In this document: in pieces, positions 44,901-53,178 of the stretch
How positions within the stretch are numbered: position 1 is the first letter of the stretch
Layout of the letters: every line of letters starts with the position of its first letter
DNA from: Glycocaulis profundi
GTDB taxonomy: Bacteria > Pseudomonadota > Alphaproteobacteria > Caulobacterales > Maricaulaceae
Length of the DNA stretch: 64,000 bases
Assembly (NCBI GenBank): GCA_007050995.1
Contig: VJOU01000004.1
Location: 1-64,000, forward strand
Direction of reading: 5' to 3'
Made by a program: the position numbers and the translations under genes
Notes under the pieces: model-generated
Database searches by the model: none
What the model saw: only the letters and a program-made list of their open reading frames with translations
What the model was told of the DNA's origin: nothing

Positions 44901-45001
44901 CGTTTCGGGCGGCGCGAAAGTGGCGGAAAAGTGAACCGGGACTGAACGGGGCGCGTAAAGCCTGAAGACATGACAGGCAGCCAGCGCGAAAGGTCTTCCC
45001 C

Positions 45002-45892
45002 GTGACCGTCCAGACCGCCACACGCCACGCCGATCCCGACCGCCGCTTCCTCAAGACCGCGATGGCGATCCCCCTCCTCGAACGCGAGGAGGAGCACGCG
45101 CTTGCGGTGGCCTGGAAGGAGGAGGGCGACGAGGCGGCGCTGCACCGGCTGACCACCGCCTACATGCGGCTGGTGATCGCCTTGGCGGCCCGGTTCAAGC
45201 ATTACGGCCTGCCCTTCCCCGACCTGGTCCAGGAAGGCAATATCGGCCTGATGCAGGCCGCCGCCCGGTTCGAGCCCGAACGCGGCGTGCGCTTCTCCAC
45301 CTATGCGAGCTGGTGGATCCGGTCCTCGATCCAGGACTACGTCCTGAGAAACTGGTCCATCGTGCGCACCGGCACCACCGCGGCCCAGAAATCGCTCTTC
45401 TTCAACCTGCGCCGCCTGCGCGCGCTCATTAACGACACCGGCTCGGGCGCCTTGACCCCGGTCAACCGCGCCTACGTGGCCCAGGCCTTGAAGGTGGGCG
45501 AGGACGACGTGGAGTCCATGGCCGCCCGCCTGTCCGCCGTGGACCGGTCCCTGAACGCCCCCTACACCGAGGACGGCGACGGCGAATGGCAGGACCTGCT
45601 GGCCGACGAGCGGCCCGACCCCGAGACCGCCGTCATGGGATCGCGGGACGGCGACACCCGCTCGCGCTGGCTGGGCCGCGCGCTCGACCGGCTGAACGAC
45701 CGCGAACGGCTGATCATCACCGAGCGGCGGCTGAACGAGGAGACGGTGACGCTCGAGGCGCTGGGCGCGCGGCTGGGCATCTCCAAGGAGCGCGTGCGCC
45801 AGATCGAGCATCACGCGCTGGGCAAGCTGAAGGGTTTCCTGACCGAGGCCGCCGGCGATCCGCACGAGGTTGGCCTCATTCCCGCCGAGTGA
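45002..45892 (+). CDS. rpoH: RNA polymerase sigma-32 factor
   Basis: RpoH directs heat-shock transcription. The 296-residue protein has region 2 (FPDLVQEGNIGLMQAAARFEPERGVRFSTYASWWIRSSIQDYVL), the RpoH-box QKSLFFNLRRLR, and a region 4 helix-turn-helix with LGARLGISKERVRQIEHHALGKL. The start is a GTG at 45002. Its position after carD with a terminator between suggests its own promoter. Confidence 0.95.
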   Translation: MTVQTATRHADPDRRFLKTAMAIPLLEREEEHALAVAWKEEGDEAALHRLTTAYMRLVIALAARFKHYGLPFPDLVQEGNIGLMQAAARFEPERGVRFSTYASWWIRSSIQDYVLRNWSIVRTGTTAAQKSLFFNLRRLRALINDTGSGALTPVNRAYVAQALKVGEDDVESMAARLSAVDRSLNAPYTEDGDGEWQDLLADERPDPETAVMGSRDGDTRSRWLGRALDRLNDRERLIITERRLNEETVTLEALGARLGISKERVRQIEHHALGKLKGFLTEAAGDPHEVGLIPAE

Positions 45893-45895
45893 GGC

Positions 45896-46717
45896 TCAGG
45901 GCAGCGCGGCCGCTTCGGGCGCGTCCACGATCTCCAGCGCCTCGGGATGGTCGAGCGCGATCAGGGGGCCGTTCTCGGCGCGCATCCAGCCGCGCGCCCG
46001 CACCACCGTCCCTTCCAGCGCAGCCAGATCGATGCCCGCCTCCTCGAACAGGCGCACATGGCGGCGCTCGACCGCGACGGTGAAGTCGGTGCGCCAGTCG
46101 GCTCCGAAATTGAGGAAGACCCGCCCCTGCCGGGACTGGCCGGTGGAGGTCACCCGCCCCTGCACGATCTGGACGCTGTCGAGATAAGCCGCGAGCGGAT
46201 CGGGATCAGCGCCCCTGACCGCGAACGCGCCCGATCCCCACGCGCCCCGGCCTTCGGCCCGGGCCTGAGCCTCCAGCGGCAGAAGGGACGCCGCCTCACG
46301 GGTATCGGCATGGGTGGCGACCGCCAGCCAGCCTTCGGACACCAGCGCCTCCGACAGGTCGCCGTCGGGACCGTGAACTCGCCCCAGCACGCGGCCATGA
46401 CGGTCCTCGCCCAGCCGCTCCAGCCGCAGCGCGCCGCCCGCTTCACGGGCCAGCTCGGCCAGATGCTCGCGCGCCTGCCGGGCCGCGTCGCCCTCGCGCG
46501 GGGCGCGCACCCCGGCGAGCCGGACATGGATGCGCTCCCCGTCATGGTCGAGGACCAGCGCGTCTCCGGTCAGCGCGCCTTCGGTATGAGATACAGCCTC
46601 ACCCGAAGCGGCGGCGCCCGGTTCTGAACACGCTGCCAAGTGCAAGCCAGCGACGCTCAAGGCCACGCAGAGCAGAAGCGGCGCCGGGACCGTCATGCGG
46701 GGCCAATGGAATGTCAT
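45896..46717 (-). CDS. Staphylococcal-nuclease-like lipoprotein
   Basis: A thermonuclease-type OB-fold domain (about 45-165) behind a lipoprotein signal peptide with lipobox LAAC, giving about 273 residues. The fold elements DHDGERIHVRLAGVRAP and GGALRLERLGEDRHGRVLGRVH are present, but the catalytic Arg/Glu set is only partly recognisable, so activity is uncertain. The C-terminal half (GRVTSTGQSRQGRVFLNFGADWRTDFTVAV) resembles a second OB fold. Starts at 46717 or 46696 are both possible; the longer keeps a basic n-region. It is divergent from the betaine genes. Confidence 0.75.
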   Translation of the reverse strand: MTFHWPRMTVPAPLLLCVALSVAGLHLAACSEPGAAASGEAVSHTEGALTGDALVLDHDGERIHVRLAGVRAPREGDAARQAREHLAELAREAGGALRLERLGEDRHGRVLGRVHGPDGDLSEALVSEGWLAVATHADTREAASLLPLEAQARAEGRGAWGSGAFAVRGADPDPLAAYLDSVQIVQGRVTSTGQSRQGRVFLNFGADWRTDFTVAVERRHVRLFEEAGIDLAALEGTVVRARGWMRAENGPLIALDHPEALEIVDAPEAAALP

Positions 46718-46892
46718 GAAACCATCAATAATTGAAATGCCATCCGCTTACGAATACAGATTATTCTTGATTGAACGGGTATCGGATATTGCACGTTATA
46801 AAAATTATCCTGCCTCCCCTGTTTCATCTCACTTGAGTTTCCCTTATCGTGCCCACGCAGCCTGCAGCAGCCGCGAGAGCATACCAACCGCC
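46718..46892 (+). promoter_or_regulatory. AT-rich regulatory region before the betaine methyltransferase genes
   Basis: This 175-bp region is distinctly AT-richer than its surroundings. It contains a palindrome TCAATAATTGA (46725-46735) and a TATAAA (46797-46802), with a TTGAAC 20 bp earlier, a spacing too long for a good sigma70 promoter. Probably it holds the osmo-regulated promoter, but I cannot define it. Confidence 0.35.
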
Positions 46893-47723
46893 ATGAGCGA
46901 ACCATCGAACGCGCAGACTATCGGAAACGGAGCGACGGACCAGAATTACGGGACCGACCCCATCGCCGTGAGGAGCACGGACAAGTATCGCGAGGAATAC
47001 GTCCACGGCTTCGTGGAGAAGTGGGACGAACTGATCGACTGGGACAAGCGGGCGAAGAGCGAGGGGCAGTTCTTCATCGACATCCTGCGCGCCCGGGGCA
47101 AGGAGACGGTGCTGGACACCGCCACCGGCACGGGCTTCCACTCGGTCCAGCTGATGAAGGCCGGCTTTCAGGTCACCTCGTGTGACGGGTCGGGCGAGAT
47201 GCTGGCCAAGGCGTTCGAGAACGGGCGCCGGCGCGGGCTTATCCTGAACACCGTCCACGCCGACTGGCGCTGGCTGAACCGCGACATTCTGGGCCGGTTC
47301 GACGCCATCGTGTGCCTGGGCAATTCGTTCACCCACCTGCATGACGAGCGCGACCGCCGCCGGACGCTGGCGGAGTTCTATGCCGCGTTGAAGCATGACG
47401 GCATCCTGATCCTGGACCAGCGCAATTACGACTCGATCCTGGACCGGGGTTTCGACAGCAAGCACAAATATTACTACTGCGGAGACAAGGTTACCGCCGA
47501 GCCCGAGCATGTGGACGACAGCCTCGCCCGCTTCCGCTACGAGTTCCCCGACAATTCGGTCTATCACCTGAACATGTTCCCGCTGCGCAAGGACTACACG
47601 CGCGGGCTGATGAAGGAAGTCGGCTTCACCAAGGTGAAGACCTACGGCGACTTCCAGGAGACCTATCAGGACGGCGACCCGGACTTCTTCATCCACGTGG
47701 CGGAGAAGTCGTATGACGAGTGA
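46893..47723 (+). CDS. Glycine/sarcosine N-methyltransferase
   Basis: This SAM-dependent enzyme methylates glycine to sarcosine and sarcosine to dimethylglycine, the first part of betaine synthesis in halophiles. The 276-residue protein has SAM motif I LDTATGTGFHS (74-84), DGSGEMLAKAFENGRRRG and DWRWLNRDILGRFDAIVCLGNSFTHL, as in Halorhodospira-type GSMT, and DQRNYDSILDRGFDSKHKYYYCGD. I chose the ATG at 46893; it gives the family's N terminus. It overlaps the next gene by 11 bp, so they form an operon. Confidence 0.95.
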   Translation: MSEPSNAQTIGNGATDQNYGTDPIAVRSTDKYREEYVHGFVEKWDELIDWDKRAKSEGQFFIDILRARGKETVLDTATGTGFHSVQLMKAGFQVTSCDGSGEMLAKAFENGRRRGLILNTVHADWRWLNRDILGRFDAIVCLGNSFTHLHDERDRRRTLAEFYAALKHDGILILDQRNYDSILDRGFDSKHKYYYCGDKVTAEPEHVDDSLARFRYEFPDNSVYHLNMFPLRKDYTRGLMKEVGFTKVKTYGDFQETYQDGDPDFFIHVAEKSYDE

Positions 47724-48552
47724 CTACAGGGCCGCCGCCAAGGTCGCTGAGGACTATTACGACAGCCCGGACGCGGACGCCTTCTACGCGGCGATCTGGG
47801 GCGGCGAGGACATCCATGTCGGCATCTACGCGGCCGCGGACGAGCCGATCCGGGAGGCCTCGGCGCGCACGGTGACCGAAATGGCCGCGCGGCTGGAAGG
47901 CCTGAAGCCCGGCGCGCGGGTGCTCGACATGGGCGCGGGCTATGGCGGGGCGGCCCGGCATCTGGCGCGCGAGCACGGCGCTCACGTGACCTGCCTGAAC
48001 CTGTCGGACGCCGAGAACGCGCGCAACCGCGCGCTGACCGCCGAGCAGGGGCTGGAAGACCGGATCGAGGTGATTCACGGCTCGTTCGAGGACATGCCCT
48101 TCGATCCGGACAGCTTCGACATCGTGTGGAGCCAGGACGCCATCCTGCACTCGGGCGACCGTCCGCGTGTGCTGGCCGAGGCCGTGCGGGTGATGAAGCC
48201 GGGGGCCGCGCTGATCTTCACCGATCCCATGCAGGCGGACGCCATCGACGATCCCGCTCCCCTGCAGCCCATCTACGAGCGCATCCACCTGCCCGATCTG
48301 GGCTCGGTGGCCTTCTACCGTGACCGGCTGAAGCAGCTCGGGCTCGAGGAGGTGAAGGTCGAGCGCCTGACCCACCAGCTACGCACCCATTACGACCGGG
48401 TTCGTCAGGAACTGGCGGCGAACCGGGACTCGCTGAAGGGCAAGGTGTCGGACGCCTATGTCGAGCGGATGCTCAAGGGCCTCGGCCACTGGGTCGAGGG
48501 CGCGGACGCCGGGCATCTGGCCTGGGGAATCCTGCACTTCAGGAAGGGCTAG
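47713..48552 (+). CDS. Sarcosine/dimethylglycine N-methyltransferase
   Basis: This enzyme finishes glycine betaine synthesis by methylating sarcosine and dimethylglycine. The 279-residue protein has SAM motif I VLDMGAGYGGAARHLA (70-85), and family segments YYDSPDADAFYAAIWGGEDIHVGIY, IVWSQDAILHSGDR and IFTDPMQAD. With the preceding gene it makes betaine, a compatible solute, from glycine, which would protect the cell in salt. It overlaps the preceding gene by 11 bp. Confidence 0.95.
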   Translation: MTSDYRAAAKVAEDYYDSPDADAFYAAIWGGEDIHVGIYAAADEPIREASARTVTEMAARLEGLKPGARVLDMGAGYGGAARHLAREHGAHVTCLNLSDAENARNRALTAEQGLEDRIEVIHGSFEDMPFDPDSFDIVWSQDAILHSGDRPRVLAEAVRVMKPGAALIFTDPMQADAIDDPAPLQPIYERIHLPDLGSVAFYRDRLKQLGLEEVKVERLTHQLRTHYDRVRQELAANRDSLKGKVSDAYVERMLKGLGHWVEGADAGHLAWGILHFRKG

Positions 48553-48566
48553 CGGCGCGCCGAGTC

Positions 48567-48678
48567 CCTCCCCCTGCAAGGGGGAGGTCAGGAGGGGGTC
48601 CACGGACCTCGCCTTGACTGCGGGCGTCTCACACGCTGAACCAAACCCCCTCCCCCGCCTCCCCCTTGCAGGGGGAGG
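48567..48678. repeat. Pair of inverted palindromic elements (REP-like)
   Basis: A 21-bp palindromic unit, CCTCCCCCTGCAAGGGGGAGG (48567-48587) and its exact reverse complement (48658-48678), lie 70 bp apart in opposite orientation. Flanking C-rich and G-rich runs extend the symmetry. It stands after the betaine operon and resembles short intergenic palindromic repeats of alphaproteobacteria. Confidence 0.8.
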
Positions 48679-48746
48679 AGAAGAGACGACCGCGCGCCCG
48701 CAGCGAAGCGAGGATGCCGACCAAGCGGAACGCGGGAGGACAGAAG

Positions 48747-48778
48747 AAAAAGCCCCGGAGCGATGCTCCGGGGCTTTT
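48747..48778. terminator. Bidirectional intrinsic terminator
   Basis: AAAAAGCCCCGGAGC, GAT, GCTCCGGGGCTTTT: a perfect stem with A-run and T-run between the plus-strand betaine genes and the minus-strand metal operon. Confidence 0.9.
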
Positions 48779-48782
48779 CGCA

Positions 48783-49163
48783 TCACAGCAGCAGGTCGGC
48801 GGCGAAGAAGGCGAAGAAGCCGCCGATCAGGTAGAGCGCCAGGGCGGTCCACAGGATCCAGCCCCCGACCGCGCGCATCAGCGCGCAGGCGCGGGCCTTT
48901 TTCGGGTCGGCGGGGCATGGCGCGTTGCGGGTCAGCCAGCGGGCCAGAAACGCCGCGGCGAGCAGGACGCCCGCCCCGGCGAACAGGACCTCCTTGTGCT
49001 GGCCCAGCGCGACGAGGCCCGGCGCGTTCGACGCCAGACCCGCCATCACCGCCCCGGCCCCGATGGTGACCAGCAGCGCGGGCAGCGCGCAGCAGATCAG
49101 CGTGGCCGAACTGGCGAACAGGGCGAGCGCGGGCGCGCCCGCCTCGCGCATGAGAAGGCGCAT
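48783..49163 (-). CDS. MerT/MerC-like membrane metal transporter
   Basis: A 126-residue membrane protein with three hydrophobic helices (about 13-42, 58-78, 98-122). In the first helix SSATLICCALPALLVTIGAGA places a Cys pair as in mercury-transport proteins of the MerT/MerC/MerF group, and a second Cys-containing loop (NAPCPADPKKARAC) lies between helices 2 and 3. The metal is not shown; mercury is one option, copper or others are possible. It follows directly on the CxxC gene (TAGATG), so both are cotranslated. Confidence 0.72.
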   Translation of the reverse strand: MRLLMREAGAPALALFASSATLICCALPALLVTIGAGAVMAGLASNAPGLVALGQHKEVLFAGAGVLLAAAFLARWLTRNAPCPADPKKARACALMRAVGGWILWTALALYLIGGFFAFFAADLLL

Positions 49164-49511
49164 CTAGCCCTCCCCGCGCCGGATGCCCTGCAGGTCGTAG
49201 CCCGAGCGCTCGATCAGGTCCGCGATGGTCGCGTCATCGAGATCGTCGCCGGGGTTGAGCACGACCGTCAGGGTCTTGGAATCGAGGTCCACGTCCGCGG
49301 CGGCGACTTCCGACCGGCGCTCGAAGGTGCGGGTCATGGCCAGGGCGCAGAAATCGCAGACCGCGCCCAGCACGTCCACGACCACCCGCTCGCCGCCTTC
49401 GGCCAGGGCGGCCTCCAGTTCGGGGGTGGAGCGCGGCTCGGGATCGGCGAAGGCGGCCGGGGCGAAGGCGAGGCCGGCGGCGGCCAGCGCGAGGGTGAGT
49501 GTCTTGATCAT
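49164..49511 (-). CDS. Periplasmic heavy-metal-associated protein, CxxC type
   Basis: A 115-residue exported protein: Sec signal peptide (about 1-22), then a ferredoxin-like heavy-metal fold with GAVCDFCALAMTRTFE, in which Cys52 and Cys55 are placed like the GMTCxxC metal site of MerP, followed by LDSKTLTVVLNPGDDLDDATIADLI. It would bind and pass a soft metal ion in the periplasm to the adjacent membrane protein. AAGGAG precedes the start at 49511. Confidence 0.8.
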   Translation of the reverse strand: MIKTLTLALAAAGLAFAPAAFADPEPRSTPELEAALAEGGERVVVDVLGAVCDFCALAMTRTFERRSEVAAADVDLDSKTLTVVLNPGDDLDDATIADLIERSGYDLQGIRRGEG

Positions 49512-49534
49512 GTCGGTGTCTCCTTTTTCAGAGA

Positions 49535-50176
49535 TCAGAAGCGGTAGGTGAAATTGACGAGGGGCTTGTCGGCGTTGACCGTCCAGCCCAGCTCGAACAG
49601 CACGGGGCCCTGGAAGAAGCGCACCAGCGGGGTGACCCCCACCGGCTCGTCCGCCTCCGGCGCGTGGTCGACCTGGAGCATCAGCCAGGTGTGCAGCCCG
49701 CCGGTGTTGGCGATGTAGGGGGCGAACCCGGCCCGGGCGGCGTGCATGGCGTGGGCCGTGCCGTCGGTCGCGGCGAAGGCCCGGCCCATGTAGGACACGA
49801 AGACCCGCCGGGTCTCCCAGTCCGCCATCAGGCCCACCGAGCCCGCCGGGCTGGTGTCCATGGGGTTGGAGTCCACGCCGTAGGCGAGACCGCCCGCGCC
49901 GAACAGGTAGAGATTGCCCTGGGAGTCGGGCGCGAACCATCGATTGACCAGCCAGGTCGCCTGCGCGCCCTGGAAGACCATGTCCTGTTCGCGGTGCCAT
50001 TCCCCGCGATAGCCGAGCGAATAGCTGCGATGGGGCGTGTAGTGCGCCCACAGCGCGGTCATCTCCCGGTCGTGCTCGCCGATCACCGTCCAGGCGTCCT
50101 CGTAGGACACCGGGCGGGCCTCGGCCATGGCGGCGCATGCGGCCATCAGGCCCGCCGCCGCGATCAGTCGTGTCAT
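49535..50176 (-). CDS. Outer-membrane beta-barrel-like protein in the metal operon
   Basis: A 213-residue exported protein with a signal peptide (about 1-20) and alternating aromatic/polar strands, ending in a terminal phenylalanine (NFTYRF) as many outer-membrane barrels do. I recognise no family. In the operon it follows the Cys-rich protein and precedes the CxxC protein, so it may admit or sense the metal. Confidence 0.6.
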   Translation of the reverse strand: MTRLIAAAGLMAACAAMAEARPVSYEDAWTVIGEHDREMTALWAHYTPHRSYSLGYRGEWHREQDMVFQGAQATWLVNRWFAPDSQGNLYLFGAGGLAYGVDSNPMDTSPAGSVGLMADWETRRVFVSYMGRAFAATDGTAHAMHAARAGFAPYIANTGGLHTWLMLQVDHAPEADEPVGVTPLVRFFQGPVLFELGWTVNADKPLVNFTYRF

Positions 50177-50239
50177 GAAATCAGGTCCTCAAGCCGTGAA
50201 TCCGTCAGGCGCGCCCGCGGCGCGCCGGTTCAGCCGGAT

Positions 50240-50569
50240 TCAGGCTTTCGGAGGGGGCGGGTCGAAACCCGAGGGCCCGCGCGGGGCCGCGTGCGCGATG
50301 GCGTCGTGCGTCACACTGGCCGCCAGCGCGGAAACCGCGAGGTCCGGCGCGGCGGGGGTGAGCCCGATGGAGACGGCGCAGTCCACGCAGAACGCTCCGC
50401 CGGGGCAGTCCGCGTCGTCGACCATGTCCACCATGTCCGCCATCATCTGCTGATGGCAGGGCGGCAGCTCGCTCAGGTCCGGCCCCGCGCCGACCCCGTC
50501 ATGGGGACAGGCCGCCGCCGTGGAGGCGGCGAACGCGAAGGCGCAGAGAAGGGCGATCAGGGCGCGCAT
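50240..50569 (-). CDS. Small Cys/His/Met-rich exported protein
   Basis: A 109-residue product with a signal peptide (about 1-20) and a short mature part rich in metal ligands: CPHDG, PPCHQQMMADMVDMV, DADCPGGAFCVDC (six Cys, five His, several Met). The tail ends PRGPSGFDPPPPKA. A metal-binding periplasmic role is inferred from composition and from the following MerT-like and CxxC genes. It heads the four-gene operon. Confidence 0.65.
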   Translation of the reverse strand: MRALIALLCAFAFAASTAAACPHDGVGAGPDLSELPPCHQQMMADMVDMVDDADCPGGAFCVDCAVSIGLTPAAPDLAVSALAASVTHDAIAHAAPRGPSGFDPPPPKA

Positions 50570-50720
50570 GGCGCATTTCTAACGCGCCTCGGACGGCCGG
50601 GGCAACTCACGCGGGCTTGAGCCTCCCCGCGCAGCTTCGCAAAAGCTTCATGGAACTGACGCCTTCCTGCGGCCTGACGCGGTAAGGTGCGAACCACGCT
50701 TCACGCTTCCGGGGACCGCC

Positions 50721-52583
50721 ATGCCGTTTCGCACCCTTCTCGCCGCCGGCCTGCTGGTCCTGACCGCGCCCGCCGCGCTCATCGCCCATGACACCGCGCG
50801 CTTCGCGCAGGACCATGAGCGCGCGCCGGAAGTCTCCCCGCACGCGGAGCTTGAGGGCCATGTCTCGGCCATCCTCGACCGGATGGTGGAGGAGATGGGC
50901 GCGGACGAGCGGGTGAACCTGACGCCCGAAACCGCCGCGGCGTTCCTCAGCGACGCCGAGCGCGAGCGCCTGTCCACGGGGTTCGCCCGGTTCGAGATCG
51001 ACCGCGACGCGGTCATCCATGTCGCCCACGATTTCGAATATGGCGAGACGCCCTTCTGGCTGCCCGAGCTGGGCTTCGAGCGGCGCGAGGATCTCGATTT
51101 CATCGTCGACGAAGAGGACCCCTATCACGTCTGGGCGCGCGAATACGCCGCCGGGGAGGTCAGCCTGGGCGTGCCCAGCCTGTCAGGCGAGCTCAAGCCC
51201 TATGTGGTGTTCGCCGCGCCCGCCGACGGCGAGGGCGAGGTGACCATCACCCCGCTGGTCGAGGGCACGGACGTGCAACGCGCCGAGATCGGCGGCGAGC
51301 CCTTCCTCGATGACAACGACTATTTCAACACCCTGCCCGACGCCTTCATCGGCCTGCCCGTGCTGCGTTCGTATGAAAGCTGGGAGTTCGTCTCGCGCAT
51401 GGTCGGCTTCTTCCGCGAGACGGCCTATCCGTCCTCGGACCAGCCCGACCACCTGCAGCTGACCTGGCAGGGCGATCCGTCCACCTCGGCCACCATCCAG
51501 TGGCGCACCGACGACAGCGCAGACTCAGGGCTCCTGTGGATCGCGCCCAAGGCCGCCTTCTTCGCCGAGGGCGCGGGCGCCGCGCGGCGGATCGAGGCCA
51601 CCCATGAGGAACTGACCAGCCGCCAGATCGTCAACGACCCGGTCATCCGCCTGCACCGGGCGCGGCTGGACGACCTGCAGCCGGGCACGGACTATCTGTA
51701 CGCCGCCAGCGCGGACGGCGGGGAGAGCTGGACGGCCATGCGCGAATTCCGCACCGCCGCCGAACGGGGCGCGGAGCCTTACAGCTTCGTCTATCTGGGC
51801 GATCCCCAGAACGGGCTCGACCAGTGGGGCGGGCTGATCCGGGAGGCCGATTTCCGCTTCCCTGAGGCGCGTTTCTACATGATCGCGGGCGATCTGATCG
51901 ACAAGGGCACCGAGCGGGACAACTGGGACCAGTTCTTCCACGAGGGCAGCTCGGTGTTCGACCGCTCCGCCGTGGTCCCGGCCATCGGCAATCACGACAG
52001 CCATGGCGGCCACCCGACCCTGTATCTCCAGCATTTCGCGCTGCCCGGCAACGGCACGGAAAACCTCGATCCGGGCCGGACCTATCACGTCACCTATCAG
52101 GATCTGCTGATCGTGGTGATGGATTCCAACTACGACCTGATCGAGCCCGAGCTTCAGACCGAATGGCTGGACCGGGTGCTGGGCGAAAGCGACGCGCGCT
52201 GGAAGGTGGTGATCTACCACCACCCCTTCTACGCCTCGCGCCCGGGGCGGGACAATTACCCGCTGCGCGAGGCCTGGGGCCCGATCTTCGACCGCCACCA
52301 GGTCGACATCGCCTTCCAGGGCCACGACCACGCCTATATGCGCACCGTGCCCATGCGCGGCCACGAGCCCGCGCCCGAGGGCGAGCACGGCACGATCTAT
52401 CTGGTCGCCGTCTCAGGCACGAAGATGTACGAGCAGGAACTGCCCGATTTCGCCGCCTTCGGGGCGACCGAGCAGCGCACCTATCAGATCGTCGAGGTCG
52501 ACCCCGAAGCCGGGACGCTGGCCTATCGCGCCATCAATGCCGAGGGCGAGACCATCGACAGCTTCGATCTCGCCAAGGACTGA
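50721..52583 (+). CDS. Purple-acid-phosphatase-like metallophosphoesterase, exported
   Basis: A 620-residue exported enzyme with signal peptide (about 1-22), an N-terminal region, a fibronectin-III-like purple-acid-phosphatase domain (about 240-345), and a calcineurin-like catalytic domain with YLGDPQNG, IAGDLIDKG, AIGNHDSHGG, IYHHPFY and GHDHAYMR metal motifs. It probably hydrolyses phosphate esters in the periplasm. It is divergent from the metal operon. A TonB receptor is convergent downstream. Pho-box evidence upstream is weak. Confidence 0.9.
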   Translation: MPFRTLLAAGLLVLTAPAALIAHDTARFAQDHERAPEVSPHAELEGHVSAILDRMVEEMGADERVNLTPETAAAFLSDAERERLSTGFARFEIDRDAVIHVAHDFEYGETPFWLPELGFERREDLDFIVDEEDPYHVWAREYAAGEVSLGVPSLSGELKPYVVFAAPADGEGEVTITPLVEGTDVQRAEIGGEPFLDDNDYFNTLPDAFIGLPVLRSYESWEFVSRMVGFFRETAYPSSDQPDHLQLTWQGDPSTSATIQWRTDDSADSGLLWIAPKAAFFAEGAGAARRIEATHEELTSRQIVNDPVIRLHRARLDDLQPGTDYLYAASADGGESWTAMREFRTAAERGAEPYSFVYLGDPQNGLDQWGGLIREADFRFPEARFYMIAGDLIDKGTERDNWDQFFHEGSSVFDRSAVVPAIGNHDSHGGHPTLYLQHFALPGNGTENLDPGRTYHVTYQDLLIVVMDSNYDLIEPELQTEWLDRVLGESDARWKVVIYHHPFYASRPGRDNYPLREAWGPIFDRHQVDIAFQGHDHAYMRTVPMRGHEPAPEGEHGTIYLVAVSGTKMYEQELPDFAAFGATEQRTYQIVEVDPEAGTLAYRAINAEGETIDSFDLAKD

Positions 52584-53124
52584 GGCGCGGCGGCGTCTCC
52601 CGCACACGTCAACATCTCCGCCGGGTTTCCCCGCGGAGGGATGGAAGGGGTGCGGACGGCCCGTTCGGGCCAGGCAGGGTCTTCGGGCAGTGTGTGGCTT
52701 GGCCTCGGGGGCCGTCCGCACGCGAGGTCTGGTCCGGCCCGTGTCTCCATTAAGCTCCATGCGGAGCAGTGAACCCGCGCGCATGGGCGGGACACCCGGA
52801 GCGGGGGGCCATCCCCCGCGCCGATCCGTCGTGAGAGCCTGCCGCGAACACGCCCTTCCATCGGATCGACGGGGACATGATACGGGCGCGCCGGGCGGGG
52901 GTGGATAAATCGGGCGCTGAAAGCCGTGCGCCGGGGTCCCCGGCTTGCCCGGGGATCCAGCGATCGCAGCGCGATGACGGTGCCTCTGGCTCCCCGATCA
53001 CGTCGGGGATCCCGGGGATTGCGTCATGGTTCCTGACGTCCTTCGAGGCCGCTTCGCGGCGCCTCAGGATGAGGAGCGGGGGAGGATTGCACCTGCGCCA
53101 AGGCGAAGCGCCTCGAAGCACGCG
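52584..53124. repeat. Gene-poor region with alphaproteobacterial-type intergenic repeats
   Basis: About 540 bp hold no convincing gene. It contains a hairpin-rich stretch near 52657-52727 (GGACGGCC...GGCCGTCC), then repeats: CCGGGGTCCCCGG, GGATCCAGCG and GACGTCCTTCGAGGCC with GCCTCAGGATGAG (52931-53073), which I recall from intergenic regions of related alphaproteobacteria. Short reading frames here overlap one another and look random. Confidence 0.65.
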
Positions 53125-53154
53125 AAAAGGCGCGGCGGAGATCCGCCGCGCCTT
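53125..53154 (-). terminator. Intrinsic terminator of the TonB receptor
   Basis: On the minus strand AGGCGCGGCGGA and TCCGCCGCGCCT form a stem followed by TTTT, about 25 bp after the receptor stop. Confidence 0.8.
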
Positions 53155-53178
53155 CGCGCTTCGTGACTGATCCGCGCG

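Noticed and set aside
48567-48678. CRISPR-like repeat array
   Set aside because: Only two copies, in opposite orientation, with no regular spacers; it is an inverted palindromic pair.
50640-50665. Possible Pho box before the purple-acid-phosphatase-like gene
   Set aside because: Only about four of seven bases match per half-site, no better than chance in GC-rich DNA.
52537-53170. Short reading frames between the phosphatase and the TonB receptor
   Set aside because: They overlap each other on both strands, cross repeat sequences and have no ribosome binding sites or recognisable domains.
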